DNA from: Bog-375 sp049698695
Lineage (GTDB): Bacteria > Acidobacteriota > Terriglobia > Bryobacterales > Bryobacteraceae
Assembly: GCA_049698695.1 (NCBI GenBank)
Contig: JBAVYH010000150.1
Location: 1 to 64,000 of the forward strand
DNA: 64,000 nt
Direction: 5' to 3'
Under the pieces are notes generated by a model. That model was not told where the DNA came from. It saw nothing but the letters and a program-made list of their open reading frames with translations, and did no database searches. Position numbers and translations under genes: made by a program. Positions 37,686 to 46,067 of this stretch are shown one piece after another. Numbering within the stretch: position 1 is the first letter of the stretch; each line of letters begins with the position of its first letter.

Positions 37686-39116
37686 CTAACTGGTCGCGGC
37701 AATAACCGGTGCCTTGTTATCGACCTTAACCTGGGCCCCGTTCTTGATGGTGCGGATCACCTGGTAGGAGCCGGTGACGATCTGGTCGCCCTGCTTCAAC
37801 CCATTGAGGACTTCAATGTCGGTGGCGCCCGTGATGCCGGTGTCTACTTTGCGGAATTCCGCTTTGCCGCCGTTGACGACAAAGACGCCCTGGAGTTCCT
37901 CTTTGCGCGCTTTTTCGGCGGCGGGGTCCGGCTTGGTGGCGGCCTGCGCGCTGGACGATGAACCGGGCTTGGGTTGCTCCAGGTCGCCGCGCTGCCGGAT
38001 GGTGAGCGCCTGAATGGGGATGGTCAGCGCGTTGGAACGCGTCGCCGTGGTGATCTTGGCGGTGCAGGAAAGGCCCGGCCGAACCTCGGACGGCGGATTA
38101 TCCATCGCGATGACCACCTTGAAGTCCTTGGCCTCCTGGTCGGAGATGGCGCTTTGCGAAGCCGCGAGGCCGGTCGAGCGCAGAATGGCGGTGTCCCCGA
38201 TTTCCGTCACGTGCCCCTTGAAGGTCTTATTGGGAATGGCGTCGATGGCGATGTCCGCTACCTGGCCCAGGTGCACGCTCACGATATCCGTCTCATCGGC
38301 CTTGACCTCGGCCGTGATGACGGACATGTCGGCGATGGTCATGATGACGGTTCCTTCGGCATTCTGGATACCCGGCACCACCGATTCGCCGACGCGCACA
38401 GGCAGGTTAGTGACCACGCCATCGAGCGGCGCAAAAGTGTCGAACTTGCGCAGCACGTCCGCGAAGCGCGCGAGATTGGCGCGCGCCTGGGTGATGTGCC
38501 GCTGGGCGGAAGCAACCTGCGCCGCGTTCTGCTCGCGTGTGGCTCTGGCCTGGAGAATGCGGGTCTGGGATTGCGCGATCTGCGCCTCCTGCGCTTCGTA
38601 GGTGAATTTCTTAAGCTCGAAATCCTGGCGAGCAAGCAGTTTGTCGTTGAACAACTCCTGGGCGCGATCGTAGTCGGCCTTCATGCGATCCAGATCGGCT
38701 TTGTCGTGGTCGAGCCCGGCCTGCATGGTGCGGATGTTTTCGTCGGCCACTTTGAGTCCGGCCTCCTGCGCGGTCAAGTCGGCCTCTGAAGAGCTGACGG
38801 TGGCCTGTTGCGCCGCCACGTCGGCCGCGGGTTGGGTGTTCTCCAGTCGCGCCAGCAGTTGGCCCTTGCGGACGTGATCGCCTTCCTTGACCAGGATTTC
38901 CGTGATGATGCCTCCAAAGTTGGCGCCGATATTAATGTAGTTTTTAGGCTTGATTTCGCCAGAGGCAGTGACGATGGCGGTCAGGTCGCCGCGCGTCACC
39001 TGTCCGGTCTGCACCGTGACCAGGCCGCGCTTGCTATAAACCGTGCTTGCATAAACTCCGACGGCGGCCACAAGGAGGGCCGCCAGTGTGATGATTACCT
39101 TCCACTTAGTTTTCAC
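37686..39116 (-). CDS. MacA-like periplasmic adaptor (HlyD family)
   Basis: A 476-residue membrane fusion protein. The GTG start at 39116 follows AGGA. An N-terminal anchor (KVIITLAALLVAAVGVYAST) precedes RGDLTAIVTASGEIKPKNYI and the lipoyl motif GIITEILVKEGDHVRKGQLL. A coiled coil covers about 90-220. The second lipoyl half has FAPLDGVVTNLPVRVGESVV. A proline- and serine-rich insert lies at about 390-410. It is followed by its ABC ATPase. MacA proteins work with MacB and TolC; which pump it serves here is unknown. Confidence 0.9.
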   Translation of the reverse strand: MKTKWKVIITLAALLVAAVGVYASTVYSKRGLVTVQTGQVTRGDLTAIVTASGEIKPKNYINIGANFGGIITEILVKEGDHVRKGQLLARLENTQPAADVAAQQATVSSSEADLTAQEAGLKVADENIRTMQAGLDHDKADLDRMKADYDRAQELFNDKLLARQDFELKKFTYEAQEAQIAQSQTRILQARATREQNAAQVASAQRHITQARANLARFADVLRKFDTFAPLDGVVTNLPVRVGESVVPGIQNAEGTVIMTIADMSVITAEVKADETDIVSVHLGQVADIAIDAIPNKTFKGHVTEIGDTAILRSTGLAASQSAISDQEAKDFKVVIAMDNPPSEVRPGLSCTAKITTATRSNALTIPIQALTIRQRGDLEQPKPGSSSSAQAATKPDPAAEKARKEELQGVFVVNGGKAEFRKVDTGITGATDIEVLNGLKQGDQIVTGSYQVIRTIKNGAQVKVDNKAPVIAATS

Positions 39117-39194
39117 GACGAATGTCCTATCACCGCTTTAGACGCAATTTTGCAGGTGGGAGTTCACCCTTTATTTTACAACGCCAGCCCGCAA

Positions 39195-39209
39195 CTTCCG
39201 CTGCGGAAG
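39195..39209. promoter_or_regulatory. 15-bp perfect palindrome upstream of the macA-like gene
   Basis: CTTCCGC-T-GCGGAAG is a perfect 7-1-7 inverted repeat about 80 bases before the adaptor start. It may be a regulator binding site; no regulator is assigned. Confidence 0.4.
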
Positions 39210-39325
39210 CTTCCCTGGCCATCCAGAAGACGCTGGGAGCGGTGAGAAGTTAGCGGGATCGATCTGCTTCCGGGGAGCAATCCAAGGTGCCAAAACGGGA
39301 ATGGGCGCCGATCGGGAATGCTTCG

Positions 39326-40168
39326 CTAGGCGAAGAAATTGCCCATTTTGCGGAACTTGGCGTAGCGGTGTTCCACCAGTTGCTCACCGCTCAGCCCGGA
39401 AAGATCGAGCAGGCTGTTGTGGAGGGCTCTACGCAGATTATCGGCCGCGATCTCGGGGTCCTCCTGCGCGCCGCCCGGCGGTTCGGGGACGATTATGTCG
39501 ATGAGACCGAGGTGGTCCATATCCTCCGCAGTGAGACGCAACGCGGCAGCGGCCCGCTCAGCCTTGCCGGAATCGCGATAAATGATGGATGCGCAGCTCT
39601 CCGGTGAAATTACACTGTAAACCGCATTTTCGAACATCAGGACGGTGTTGCCGATGCCTAGCGCGAGCGCCCCTCCCGAGCCGCCCTCGCCAATGCAGGC
39701 CACGACGACCGGGACCGGCAGCCGCGCCATCTCGCGCAGGTTGTGGGCGATGGCTTCCGCCTGGCCGCGCTCTTCGGCGTCGATTCCCGGGTAGGCGCCG
39801 GTGGTATCCAGAAAAGTGATCACCGGGCGGCCGAACTTGGCAGCCATCTGCATCACCCGCAAAGCCTTGCGGTAGCCCTCCGGCTTCGGCATGCCGAAGT
39901 TGCGTTGCAGCCGTTCTTTCGTGTTGCGGCCTTTTTCTTCCGCCACGATGACAATCGGCCGGCCCTCGAAACGCGCCATGCCGGCGATGATGGCGGGGTC
40001 GTCGGCAAACGAGCGGTCGCCATGCACTTCCTGGAAATCGGTGAACAGCCGATCCATGTAGTCGAGCGAATGCGGCCGCTTGGGATGACGGGCCAGTTGC
40101 ACACGCCGCCAGGCAGGATGAGGCTCAGGCGGAGGCGTCGGCTCCTCGGGCGTGATGTCGGAATCCAT
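39326..40168 (-). CDS. accA: Acetyl-CoA carboxylase carboxyltransferase subunit alpha
   Basis: A 280-residue subunit that transfers the carboxyl group from biotin to acetyl-CoA to make malonyl-CoA for fatty acid synthesis. The start at 40168 (MDSDITPEEP) is preferred to an upstream in-frame codon. Motifs are RPHSLDYMDRLFTDFQEVHG, GMPKPEGYRKALRVMQMAAK, TFLDTTGAYPGIDAEERGQA and the oxyanion-hole region GEGGSGGALALGIG. It is slightly shorter at the N-terminus than Escherichia coli AccA. The accD partner is not in the window. TAAGAT lies 8 bases before the ATG, so the message may have almost no leader. Confidence 0.95.
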   Translation of the reverse strand: MDSDITPEEPTPPPEPHPAWRRVQLARHPKRPHSLDYMDRLFTDFQEVHGDRSFADDPAIIAGMARFEGRPIVIVAEEKGRNTKERLQRNFGMPKPEGYRKALRVMQMAAKFGRPVITFLDTTGAYPGIDAEERGQAEAIAHNLREMARLPVPVVVACIGEGGSGGALALGIGNTVLMFENAVYSVISPESCASIIYRDSGKAERAAAALRLTAEDMDHLGLIDIIVPEPPGGAQEDPEIAADNLRRALHNSLLDLSGLSGEQLVEHRYAKFRKMGNFFA

Positions 40169-40224
40169 CCCTAAACATCTTACCAGTGGATCGGGCTGGC
40201 ACAAGGCCGGGACGAGGGCCCGGC

Positions 40225-40255
40225 TTGACACGAAGGATCATTAGATTGAATCTAA
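40225..40255 (+). promoter_or_regulatory. Promoter with perfect PerR/Fur box before the Fur-family gene
   Basis: TTGACA (40225-40230) is a full-match -35. At 40241-40255 TTAGATT-G-AATCTAA is a perfect 7-1-7 inverted repeat, the geometry of Per and Fur boxes, and it covers the expected -10 position. It lies 9 bases before the ATG of the Fur-family gene, which suggests autoregulation and control of the downstream ahpC. Confidence 0.8.
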
Positions 40256-40264
40256 AGTTATACC

Positions 40265-40708
40265 ATGTCCAGTTTCGGCGCCGAGTTACGACAGGCCTTT
40301 TGCAAGGCGGATGTGCGGCCCACGGTGCAGCGCTACGCGGTGCTACAGTACCTGGCAGGGCACGGCGTCCACGCGACGGCGGAGGAGATCTTTCGTGCGG
40401 TGAACCGCCAGGATCCGCGGGCGTCGCGCGCCACTGTTTACAACAGCTTGAAATCACTGGCCCGCGGCGGTCTGGTACGGGAGGTGGCTTCCGCGGGCAA
40501 GGCCGCGCGTTTTGACGCCAGCCTGCATCCGCACCATCATTTTGTATGCGAGCGCTGTGGGGAAGTGGAGGACATCGCCTGGTTCGAACTCCCAGCCACG
40601 GGACAACCACCGCTGGGAGGGCGCCGGGTGCGGAGTTTCGAGGTAGTGTTCCGCGGCGTTTGTGAGAAATGCGGCGGGTCGCAGCCACTGACAGGAGAGA
40701 AGGCATGA
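40265..40708 (+). CDS. perR: Fur-family metalloregulator, PerR-like
   Basis: A 147-residue dimeric repressor. The winged helix covers about 1-85 (HATAEEIFRAVNRQDPRASR, ATVYNSLKSLARGGLVRE). The metal-sensing part has HPHHHFVCERCGEVEDI and a second pair in CEKCGG, forming the structural Cys4 zinc site. Fur and PerR are hard to tell apart by sequence; the operon with ahpC and the PerR-type box favour peroxide sensing, by metal-catalysed His oxidation. The next gene overlaps its stop by four bases (ATGA). Confidence 0.85.
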   Translation: MSSFGAELRQAFCKADVRPTVQRYAVLQYLAGHGVHATAEEIFRAVNRQDPRASRATVYNSLKSLARGGLVREVASAGKAARFDASLHPHHHFVCERCGEVEDIAWFELPATGQPPLGGRRVRSFEVVFRGVCEKCGGSQPLTGEKA

Positions 40709-41034
40709 ATCTAGCGCAGAAGCAATGCAAGCCGTGCACGGGCGGAGTGCCGGCGCTACAAGGCGAAGAATTGGCGCGACTGCAAGCGCAGTTGCAAGGT
40801 TGGCAGGTGGTCGGCGGGCACCATTTGCAGAAGATGTTTGCGTTCCCGGATTTCCTTTCGGCGCTGGCTTTCGTCAACCGCGTCGGGGCGCTGGCGGAGC
40901 GGGAAGGCCACCATCCGGACCTCTACCTGGCTTGGGGACGGGTGGAGGCCAAGATCTGGACGCACAAAATCGACGGCTTGACCGAGAGCGACTTTATTCT
41001 GGCGGCCAAGATCGACACGGTACTGGAATCTTAA
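40705..41034 (+). CDS. Pterin-4a-carbinolamine dehydratase
   Basis: A 109-residue enzyme that dehydrates 4a-hydroxytetrahydropterin to recycle the cofactor of aromatic amino acid hydroxylases. The family motif is EREGHHPDLYLAWGRVEAKI followed by WTHKIDGLTESD. The N-terminus has CKPC, seen in many bacterial members. Start at 40705 by ATGA overlap with the Fur-family gene. No phenylalanine hydroxylase lies in the window, so its presence in a peroxide-stress operon is odd; some members moonlight as regulators or act on other pterins such as molybdopterin. Confidence 0.88.
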   Translation: MNLAQKQCKPCTGGVPALQGEELARLQAQLQGWQVVGGHHLQKMFAFPDFLSALAFVNRVGALAEREGHHPDLYLAWGRVEAKIWTHKIDGLTESDFILAAKIDTVLES

Positions 41035-41057
41035 AGAACACGGGAGAAGCAGCGGAC

Positions 41058-41600
41058 ATGTTGGGCGTTGGGCAGAAGTTTCCTACTTTTTCCTTGCAGG
41101 CGACGGTGAGCTTGGAGAAGGGCAAGACGTTTCGCACCGTTACCGAGCAGGATTATCCCGATAAGTGGAAGGTCTATTTCTTCTGGCCGAAGGACTTCAC
41201 TTTTGTGTGCCCGACGGAGATCGCGGCTTTCGGTAAGCTGGCCAAGGATTTCGCCGACCGCGACGCGCAGGTGCTGGGCGGCAGCACGGATTCCGAATTC
41301 GCTCACCTGGCCTGGCGGCAGCACCACACGGACCTGACCGCGCTGCCATTTCCCATGCTGGCCGATATCAAGCGCGAATTGTGCGCGGAATTGGGGATTC
41401 TGGACCCGCAGGAGGGAGTGGCGCAGCGAGCCACGTTCGTGGTGGATCCCCACAACGTGATTCGCTTCGTTTCGGTGAACGACCTGTCGGTGGGCCGCAA
41501 TCCACACGAGGTGCTGCGCGTGCTGGACGCTCTGCAAACCGATGAGCTTTGCCCGTGCAACTGGCACAGGGGCGAACCGGTGCTTCAGGTGGGCGTATAG
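41058..41600 (+). CDS. ahpC: AhpC peroxiredoxin (mycobacterial type)
   Basis: A 180-residue thiol peroxidase that reduces peroxides. The peroxidatic Cys51 sits in FFWPKDFTFVCPTEIAAF; two C-terminal cysteines C165 and C167 lie in ELCPCNW, the arrangement of actinobacterial AhpC, which is reduced by AhpD rather than AhpF. FPMLADIKRELCAELGILD and VDPHNVIRFVSVND also match that group. No ahpD is visible in the window. It is the third gene of the perR operon and should be induced by peroxide. Confidence 0.94.
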   Translation: MLGVGQKFPTFSLQATVSLEKGKTFRTVTEQDYPDKWKVYFFWPKDFTFVCPTEIAAFGKLAKDFADRDAQVLGGSTDSEFAHLAWRQHHTDLTALPFPMLADIKRELCAELGILDPQEGVAQRATFVVDPHNVIRFVSVNDLSVGRNPHEVLRVLDALQTDELCPCNWHRGEPVLQVGV

Positions 41601-41611
41601 CCTTGCGCGGG

Positions 41612-42256
41612 CTATTGCGAGGCGCCGGCTGTGCGCTTGAGATCCCGGTCGATCCTTTCGATGTAGCGGATGGTTTCGCGGTAGGGCGGAATTTGGTTAT
41701 GATATTTCTCGAGTGCGTCGGGGCCGGCATTGTACGCCGCCAGCGCGTGCCATAGGTGCCCATCGTATTTCAGCAGCAGGTCGCGCAGGTAGCGGGCCCC
41801 GGCATCGACGTTTTGGGCCGGGTCGCTCGGATCGGCGCCCAGACCCTGGGCTGTGACCGGCATGAGTTGCATTAGCCCCACGGCGCCCTTGGGTGACAAT
41901 GCCCGTGGATCGAACCCGGATTCCGCAGCCATGACGCTGCGAACCAACCGGCGCGGCAACCCGTATTTGTCGGCTGCGGCATCTGCCAGTTGCTGCGGAG
42001 CCATCGAGGTAACGGAGTCCGGTTTTTCAGATTTGCCCTGGGGAGCGGATTCGGGCGCGGCCATGCCGTCCGGTTCGAAGCCGACGATGGCGGAGGCCGC
42101 CAGTTCCGTGTAGCCGGCACCCGAATACAGCCGGACTTGAGAGCCTGCCAGCTCGTGGCTGTCCACGTGCAAGCGAGATCCACTAGCGAAGACGGCGAAT
42201 TCCCCCGCCCACCCTGTAGTGGCCGCAATCAGCCAGATGATTGGCGCAAAACGCAT
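41612..42256 (-). CDS. Exported lytic transglycosylase, SLT domain
   Basis: A 214-residue murein hydrolase from the ATG at 42256 (signal peptide MRFAPIIWLIAATTGWAGEF). An ATG two codons earlier (42262) and a longer open frame exist, but a TATAAG box lies exactly six bases before 42256, pointing to a leaderless start there. The SLT domain (about 100-205) has the catalytic Glu in MAAESGFDPRALSPKGAVGL, then MQLMPVTAQGLGA and LAAYNAGPDALEKY. It cleaves between MurNAc and GlcNAc with anhydro product formation. It converges on ahpC. Confidence 0.92.
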   Translation of the reverse strand: MRFAPIIWLIAATTGWAGEFAVFASGSRLHVDSHELAGSQVRLYSGAGYTELAASAIVGFEPDGMAAPESAPQGKSEKPDSVTSMAPQQLADAAADKYGLPRRLVRSVMAAESGFDPRALSPKGAVGLMQLMPVTAQGLGADPSDPAQNVDAGARYLRDLLLKYDGHLWHALAAYNAGPDALEKYHNQIPPYRETIRYIERIDRDLKRTAGASQ

Positions 42257-42348
42257 GACCATCTTATATTGTGACGCAAGCGACGCCGCTAGCGTGCAGT
42301 TTCGTGGAGTTTTTTGCGATTTGTTATCGTAAAGGGGGCCCCTGAGGT

Positions 42349-44901
42349 ATGCCGTTTCACATCCAACCGATTCGGGAGATTCTGGTCCGGCCAGCTCTGC
42401 CACCTTCGCTCTCCCGGATGATGGAGTTGGCCTACAACATTATATGGAGCTGGGAACCGTTGCAGCGCGCCGTCTTCCGGCGCCTGGACCCGGCGTTGTG
42501 GCGGGAGTGCGGATACAACCCGGTGCTGATGCTGGGCCGCGTCTCGCAAGCGACCCTGGACAAGGCGGCCGCCGATGCCCGCTACCTGGCGCTCTACAAA
42601 CTGGCTTGCGAAACCTTCGATGCGCACATCAAGAAGCCGCCGCCGCCGGCCGATGGCAAGCTGATTGCCTATTTTTCCGCGGAGTATGGCCTCACCGAGT
42701 GCTTGCCGGTGTATTCGGGCGGTCTGGGAATTCTTTCCGGCGATCATCTGAAGTCTTCGAGCGACCAGGATTACCCGCTGGTGGGCATCGGGCTGCTCTA
42801 TCAGCAAGGGTATTTCCGCCAGGCGCTGAATCCGGACGGGTGGCAGCAGGAGCGCTACCCCATCAACGATTTCTACACGCTCCCGTTGTCCCCGGTCAAG
42901 AACGCGGAAGGCAATGACCTGAAAGTCAGCGTGCAGTTGCCCACCGGCGATGTGTACATCCAGGTGTGGAAACTGGACGTAGGGCGCATCGCGCTCTACC
43001 TGCTGGATACCAACATTCCGGAAAACGTCCTGCCGCAGGATCGCAACATCGCCGACGCGCTCTATGGCGGCGACATCGATACTCGCATCCGCCAGGAGAT
43101 CGTGTTAGGCATCGGCGGCATGCGGGCGCTGAAGGCCGTCGGTCTCAAGCCCACCGTGTTCCACATGAACGAGGGGCACTCGGCGTTCCTGGTCCTCGAG
43201 CAAGTGCGGCATTACATGGGCGAGGACAGACTCAGCTTCGAGGAGGCGCTGGAGGCTGCCCGCTCCAGCAATGTGTTCACCACCCACACGCCGGTGCCGG
43301 CGGGCATCGATCTGTTCGACCCCGGCATGATGTACCACTACTTCTCCGCGTACTGCGGCGAGATCGGCATCGACTTCAACCAGTTGATGGGGCTGGGCAG
43401 ACGCAACCCGTTCGACCGCGACGAACGGTTTTCGATGGCCGTGCTGGCGTTGAAGACGTCGGCCTACCGCAACGCGGTGAGCCGGCTGCACCGCAACATC
43501 TCGCAGGAAATGTTTCATGACCTGTGGCCGCAATTGCCGGTTTGGGAAGTTCCGATCACTTCGGTCACCAACGGCGTTCATGCGCCGAGCTGGCTGAATG
43601 GCGACCTGGCGGGGCTGTACGATCAGTATCTGGAGCCGGACTGGCGCGAGCGGTTCAACGACGCCTCGATTTGGGAGCAGGTGAAAGACATCCCCGACGA
43701 GGAACTGCTGGAAGCGCACCGGCGGCGGAAGCGGCGCTTGGTAGCCTTCGTACGAGAGCAGCAGAGTTCCTCGGCCGTGCGCCGCCAGGCCGCGGTGGCG
43801 GAAGTGCGGCGCGCCAGCGAAGTGCTGGACCCGAACGCCTTCACCATCGGTTTTGCCCGCCGCTTCGCCACCTACAAGCGCGCCACGTTGCTGTTTCGCG
43901 ATGTCGAGCGCCTCAAGCGCATCCTCCTCCACAAGGAGATGCCGGTGCAGATTGTCGTCGCCGGTAAGGCGCACCCCAAGGATCAGCCCGGCAAGACCTT
44001 CATTCGCGAAATTGTCCAGCTTTCGCGCGATCCCGAGCTGTGGAAGCACCTGGTCTTCGTGGAAGACTATGACATGAAGGTGGCGCGGGAGCTGGTGCAG
44101 GGCGTGGATTTGTGGGTGAACAATCCGCGCCGCGGCGAAGAGGCGTGTGGCACCAGCGGCATGAAGGCCGGCATTAATGGCGTGCTCAACCTCAGCATTC
44201 TGGACGGCTGGTTCGACGAGGCCTACGAGCACTCGGGCGGCTGGGCGATCGGCGAACGCGAACCGTACTCCGAAGACCAGGACGCGCTGCACGCCAGCGC
44301 CATTTATTACCTGCTCGAAAACGAGATTGTGCCCATATTCTTCGAGCGGCGCGACCAGGCGCCGCGCGAGTGGGTGCGGCGCATGAAGCAAGCGCTGATG
44401 TGCATCACCCCGCAGTTCGATTGCCGACGCATGGTGAAGGAATACATGGATCAGTTGTACCAGCCGGCTCACGAGCAGCACATCCGCGCCGTAGCCGGGC
44501 AGTTCAGCCTTACGCACGAAAGGGCGCAATGGAACGCGCGCGTGCGGGAAGTCTGGGAGCGGGTACGATTCATGGATTTCGGTGACGGCCCGACCGGTTC
44601 CTGGATCAGCGGCAAGCCGGTTCCGGTGCGCGCTACGATCGATCTGGCCGGATTGAAGCCGGAGGACGTGAGGGTGGAACTGGTGATGGGTCGGGTGAAC
44701 AGCAATGGACATCTGGAAGAAACCGAGGTGATGGTGCTGCCGGTGTTCGAGCAGCAGGGCGCGGCGACCGTATTCGGCAAGGAGATCCTGCCCGATCGCA
44801 CCGGCCGGCTCGGCTACGCCCTCCGCGTCAGCCCGAACCATTTCGACGACCCGCTGACACGACCCTGCACCAACCTGTTGAAGTGGAGTTCGGGGGGGTA
44901 G
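42349..44901 (+). CDS. glgP: Alpha-glucan (glycogen) phosphorylase
   Basis: An 850-residue phosphorylase that releases glucose 1-phosphate from storage glucans. The N-terminus has the extra domain of the non-classical alpha-glucan phosphorylases (LAYNIIWSWEPLQRAVFRRL). Further motifs are FSAEYGLTECLPVYSGGLG, HMNEGHSAFLVLE, GFARRFATYKRATLL and the pyridoxal phosphate region EACGTSGMKAGINGVLN with its Lys. The length matches this family. The start follows GAGGT. It is divergent from the lytic transglycosylase; no other glycogen genes are near. Confidence 0.94.
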   Translation: MPFHIQPIREILVRPALPPSLSRMMELAYNIIWSWEPLQRAVFRRLDPALWRECGYNPVLMLGRVSQATLDKAAADARYLALYKLACETFDAHIKKPPPPADGKLIAYFSAEYGLTECLPVYSGGLGILSGDHLKSSSDQDYPLVGIGLLYQQGYFRQALNPDGWQQERYPINDFYTLPLSPVKNAEGNDLKVSVQLPTGDVYIQVWKLDVGRIALYLLDTNIPENVLPQDRNIADALYGGDIDTRIRQEIVLGIGGMRALKAVGLKPTVFHMNEGHSAFLVLEQVRHYMGEDRLSFEEALEAARSSNVFTTHTPVPAGIDLFDPGMMYHYFSAYCGEIGIDFNQLMGLGRRNPFDRDERFSMAVLALKTSAYRNAVSRLHRNISQEMFHDLWPQLPVWEVPITSVTNGVHAPSWLNGDLAGLYDQYLEPDWRERFNDASIWEQVKDIPDEELLEAHRRRKRRLVAFVREQQSSSAVRRQAAVAEVRRASEVLDPNAFTIGFARRFATYKRATLLFRDVERLKRILLHKEMPVQIVVAGKAHPKDQPGKTFIREIVQLSRDPELWKHLVFVEDYDMKVARELVQGVDLWVNNPRRGEEACGTSGMKAGINGVLNLSILDGWFDEAYEHSGGWAIGEREPYSEDQDALHASAIYYLLENEIVPIFFERRDQAPREWVRRMKQALMCITPQFDCRRMVKEYMDQLYQPAHEQHIRAVAGQFSLTHERAQWNARVREVWERVRFMDFGDGPTGSWISGKPVPVRATIDLAGLKPEDVRVELVMGRVNSNGHLEETEVMVLPVFEQQGAATVFGKEILPDRTGRLGYALRVSPNHFDDPLTRPCTNLLKWSSGG

Positions 44902-45221
44902 GAACTGGGGGCACGGTGGAAGACTGGTTCACACTACTATTACTCTTATTTTGAGGGGGGATGCAGTTATACCTTTTGAGGGGGGATGCAATCACACCCC
45001 GTTCCGTGGTATGTATGAGTTTAGGCACCGGCGGGAAGCCGACCCTGTTCGGCAACATAGTTGGGTACCCCGCCCCAGCCCCTCGAGTGATCCCACGTCG
45101 CCCACTTGGCCCATCGACCGGCCTGCGGCGGATGTGGCTCGTGTTGGAATTCGTCGACGCCCGGAATAATTGATTCGACAATCGAAGGCTCTCTTCTCCC
45201 GCATATACGGAGTAATCCTCC
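44902..45221. other. Intergenic region of 320 bases with a direct repeat
   Basis: The 17-bp unit TTTTGAGGGGGGATGCA occurs twice (44949-44965, 44974-44990), 25 bases apart. No convincing gene is seen in the remainder; a 70-residue open frame across it has no recognisable character. Confidence 0.5.
44949..44990 (+). repeat. Two direct 17-bp G-rich repeats, 25-bp period
   Basis: Identical copies of TTTTGAGGGGGGATGCA separated by eight bases. Each has a run of six Gs. Function unknown; a regulator site or remnant of a tandem array is possible. Confidence 0.7.
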
Positions 45222-45707
45222 ATGGACAGCGATCGCAAATACAGACAACACGGGTACATGGACTCGGACCGCGACGGCAGGGGCCCCCGGGACGATCGTC
45301 CCAAGCCGCAAGGTCCGCGTCCCCCCATCGATGTGACCGGCCCCCGCTTGCCGCGTCTGGTTCAACATGTAGCGGCCTCCCGCTGCTATAACTGCTCCAC
45401 CGCGCTGCCGGAGGGCACCGATTTCAACGGCGCCTGCCCGAAGTGCAATGTGGCGCTGCACTGTTGCAAGCAGTGCTCGCACTTCGAGCCCTCCACGCGC
45501 TTTCAGTGTTTGAAGCCCATTCCGGTGCGCATCGCGGTGAAAGACGCGGCCAACGAGTGCAACCTGTTCACGCCGCGCGTGACGGTGGCGCGCGAAGGAA
45601 CCTCGAACGGCTCGGGCACCCAACCCCTGGGGCAGGGCGGTCCACCCGCGCCGCGGAATCCGGAAGACGCGCGCAGTGCCTTCGACAAATTGTTCAAGAA
45701 GCTGTAG
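45222..45707 (+). CDS. Small cysteine-rich zinc-ribbon-like protein, unknown function
   Basis: A 161-residue protein with a charged, glycine- and arginine-rich N-terminus (about 1-45), then seven or more cysteines in a compact region: SRCYNCSTALPEG, NGACPKCNVALHCCKQCSHF and RFQCLKPIP, ending ANECNLFTPRV. The CxxC pairs suggest a zinc ribbon. The C-terminal tail (ARSAFDKLFKKL) is amphipathic. I know no function for it; the cysteine spacing and sequence look conserved rather than random. Tandem hairpins follow its stop. Confidence 0.72.
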   Translation: MDSDRKYRQHGYMDSDRDGRGPRDDRPKPQGPRPPIDVTGPRLPRLVQHVAASRCYNCSTALPEGTDFNGACPKCNVALHCCKQCSHFEPSTRFQCLKPIPVRIAVKDAANECNLFTPRVTVAREGTSNGSGTQPLGQGGPPAPRNPEDARSAFDKLFKKL

Positions 45708-45728
45708 CGTGGGGCGCAGTCACGTGGC

Positions 45729-45768
45729 GCACGCATTCGTGCGTGCATCGTCGAGATTCGTCTCGACG
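45729..45768 (+). terminator. Two tandem perfect UUCG hairpins
   Basis: GCACGCA-TTCG-TGCGTGC (45729-45746) is followed after two bases by CGTCGAGA-TTCG-TCTCGACG (45749-45768), both perfect stems with UUCG loops, then a pyrimidine stretch TTTCCTCTCCCT. They may end the zinc-ribbon gene's transcript or be a REP-like pair; the T-run is weak. Confidence 0.5.
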
Positions 45769-45832
45769 TTTCCTCTCCCTGGCAAATCGGTTGCCGGCGC
45801 CAGCGGCTCAACAGGGGAGTAGCAAATTGCTG

Positions 45833-45988
45833 ATGCGATTTCTGGTCAAGGCAGTGCGCGGGTTGCATTGCACCATCGGCATCAGCACGCCGCCTCCCGA
45901 GCAGGAACGCTTCTACGTATTTGTGTGGCTTGGCATCGGTGTCCTGATGGTGCTGTTCTTCCTCGGCATGCTGTGGGTGATGCAGTGA
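45833..45988 (+). CDS. Small single-pass membrane protein, 51 residues
   Basis: The short frame begins MRFLVKAVRGLHCTIG, then STPPPEQERFYVFVWLGIGV and ends in VLMVLFFLGMLWVMQ, giving one membrane helix at about residues 29-50 with a positively charged N-terminus. A GGGGAG stretch lies 13 bases upstream. The frame is open further upstream but that part overlaps the zinc-ribbon gene and has no protein character. Function unknown. Confidence 0.5.
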   Translation: MRFLVKAVRGLHCTIGISTPPPEQERFYVFVWLGIGVLMVLFFLGMLWVMQ

Positions 45989-45990
45989 GC

Positions 45991-46018
45991 TTCGGAGCCG
46001 CGGCCGTGAGGGAGCGGT
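45991..46018. repeat. Half copy of palindromic repeat family C
   Basis: TTCGGAGCCGCGGCCGTGAG plus GGAGCGGT matches one arm and the loop of the long palindrome at 58474-58525, on the same strand as its right arm. It lies just after the small membrane protein stop. Confidence 0.55.
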
Positions 46019-46067
46019 ACCCAATAAGTCGGCGTGCGTCTTTCCAGTAAAGGAGCAAATTGGACCC

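Noticed and set aside
41597..41615. A bidirectional terminator between ahpC and the transglycosylase (ATAGCC/GGCTAT)
   Set aside because: The stem is only six pairs, overlaps both stop codons and has no T-run on either side.
44961..45173. A 70-codon frame in the gap after glgP
   Set aside because: No start signal, no recognisable motif and it begins inside the direct repeat.
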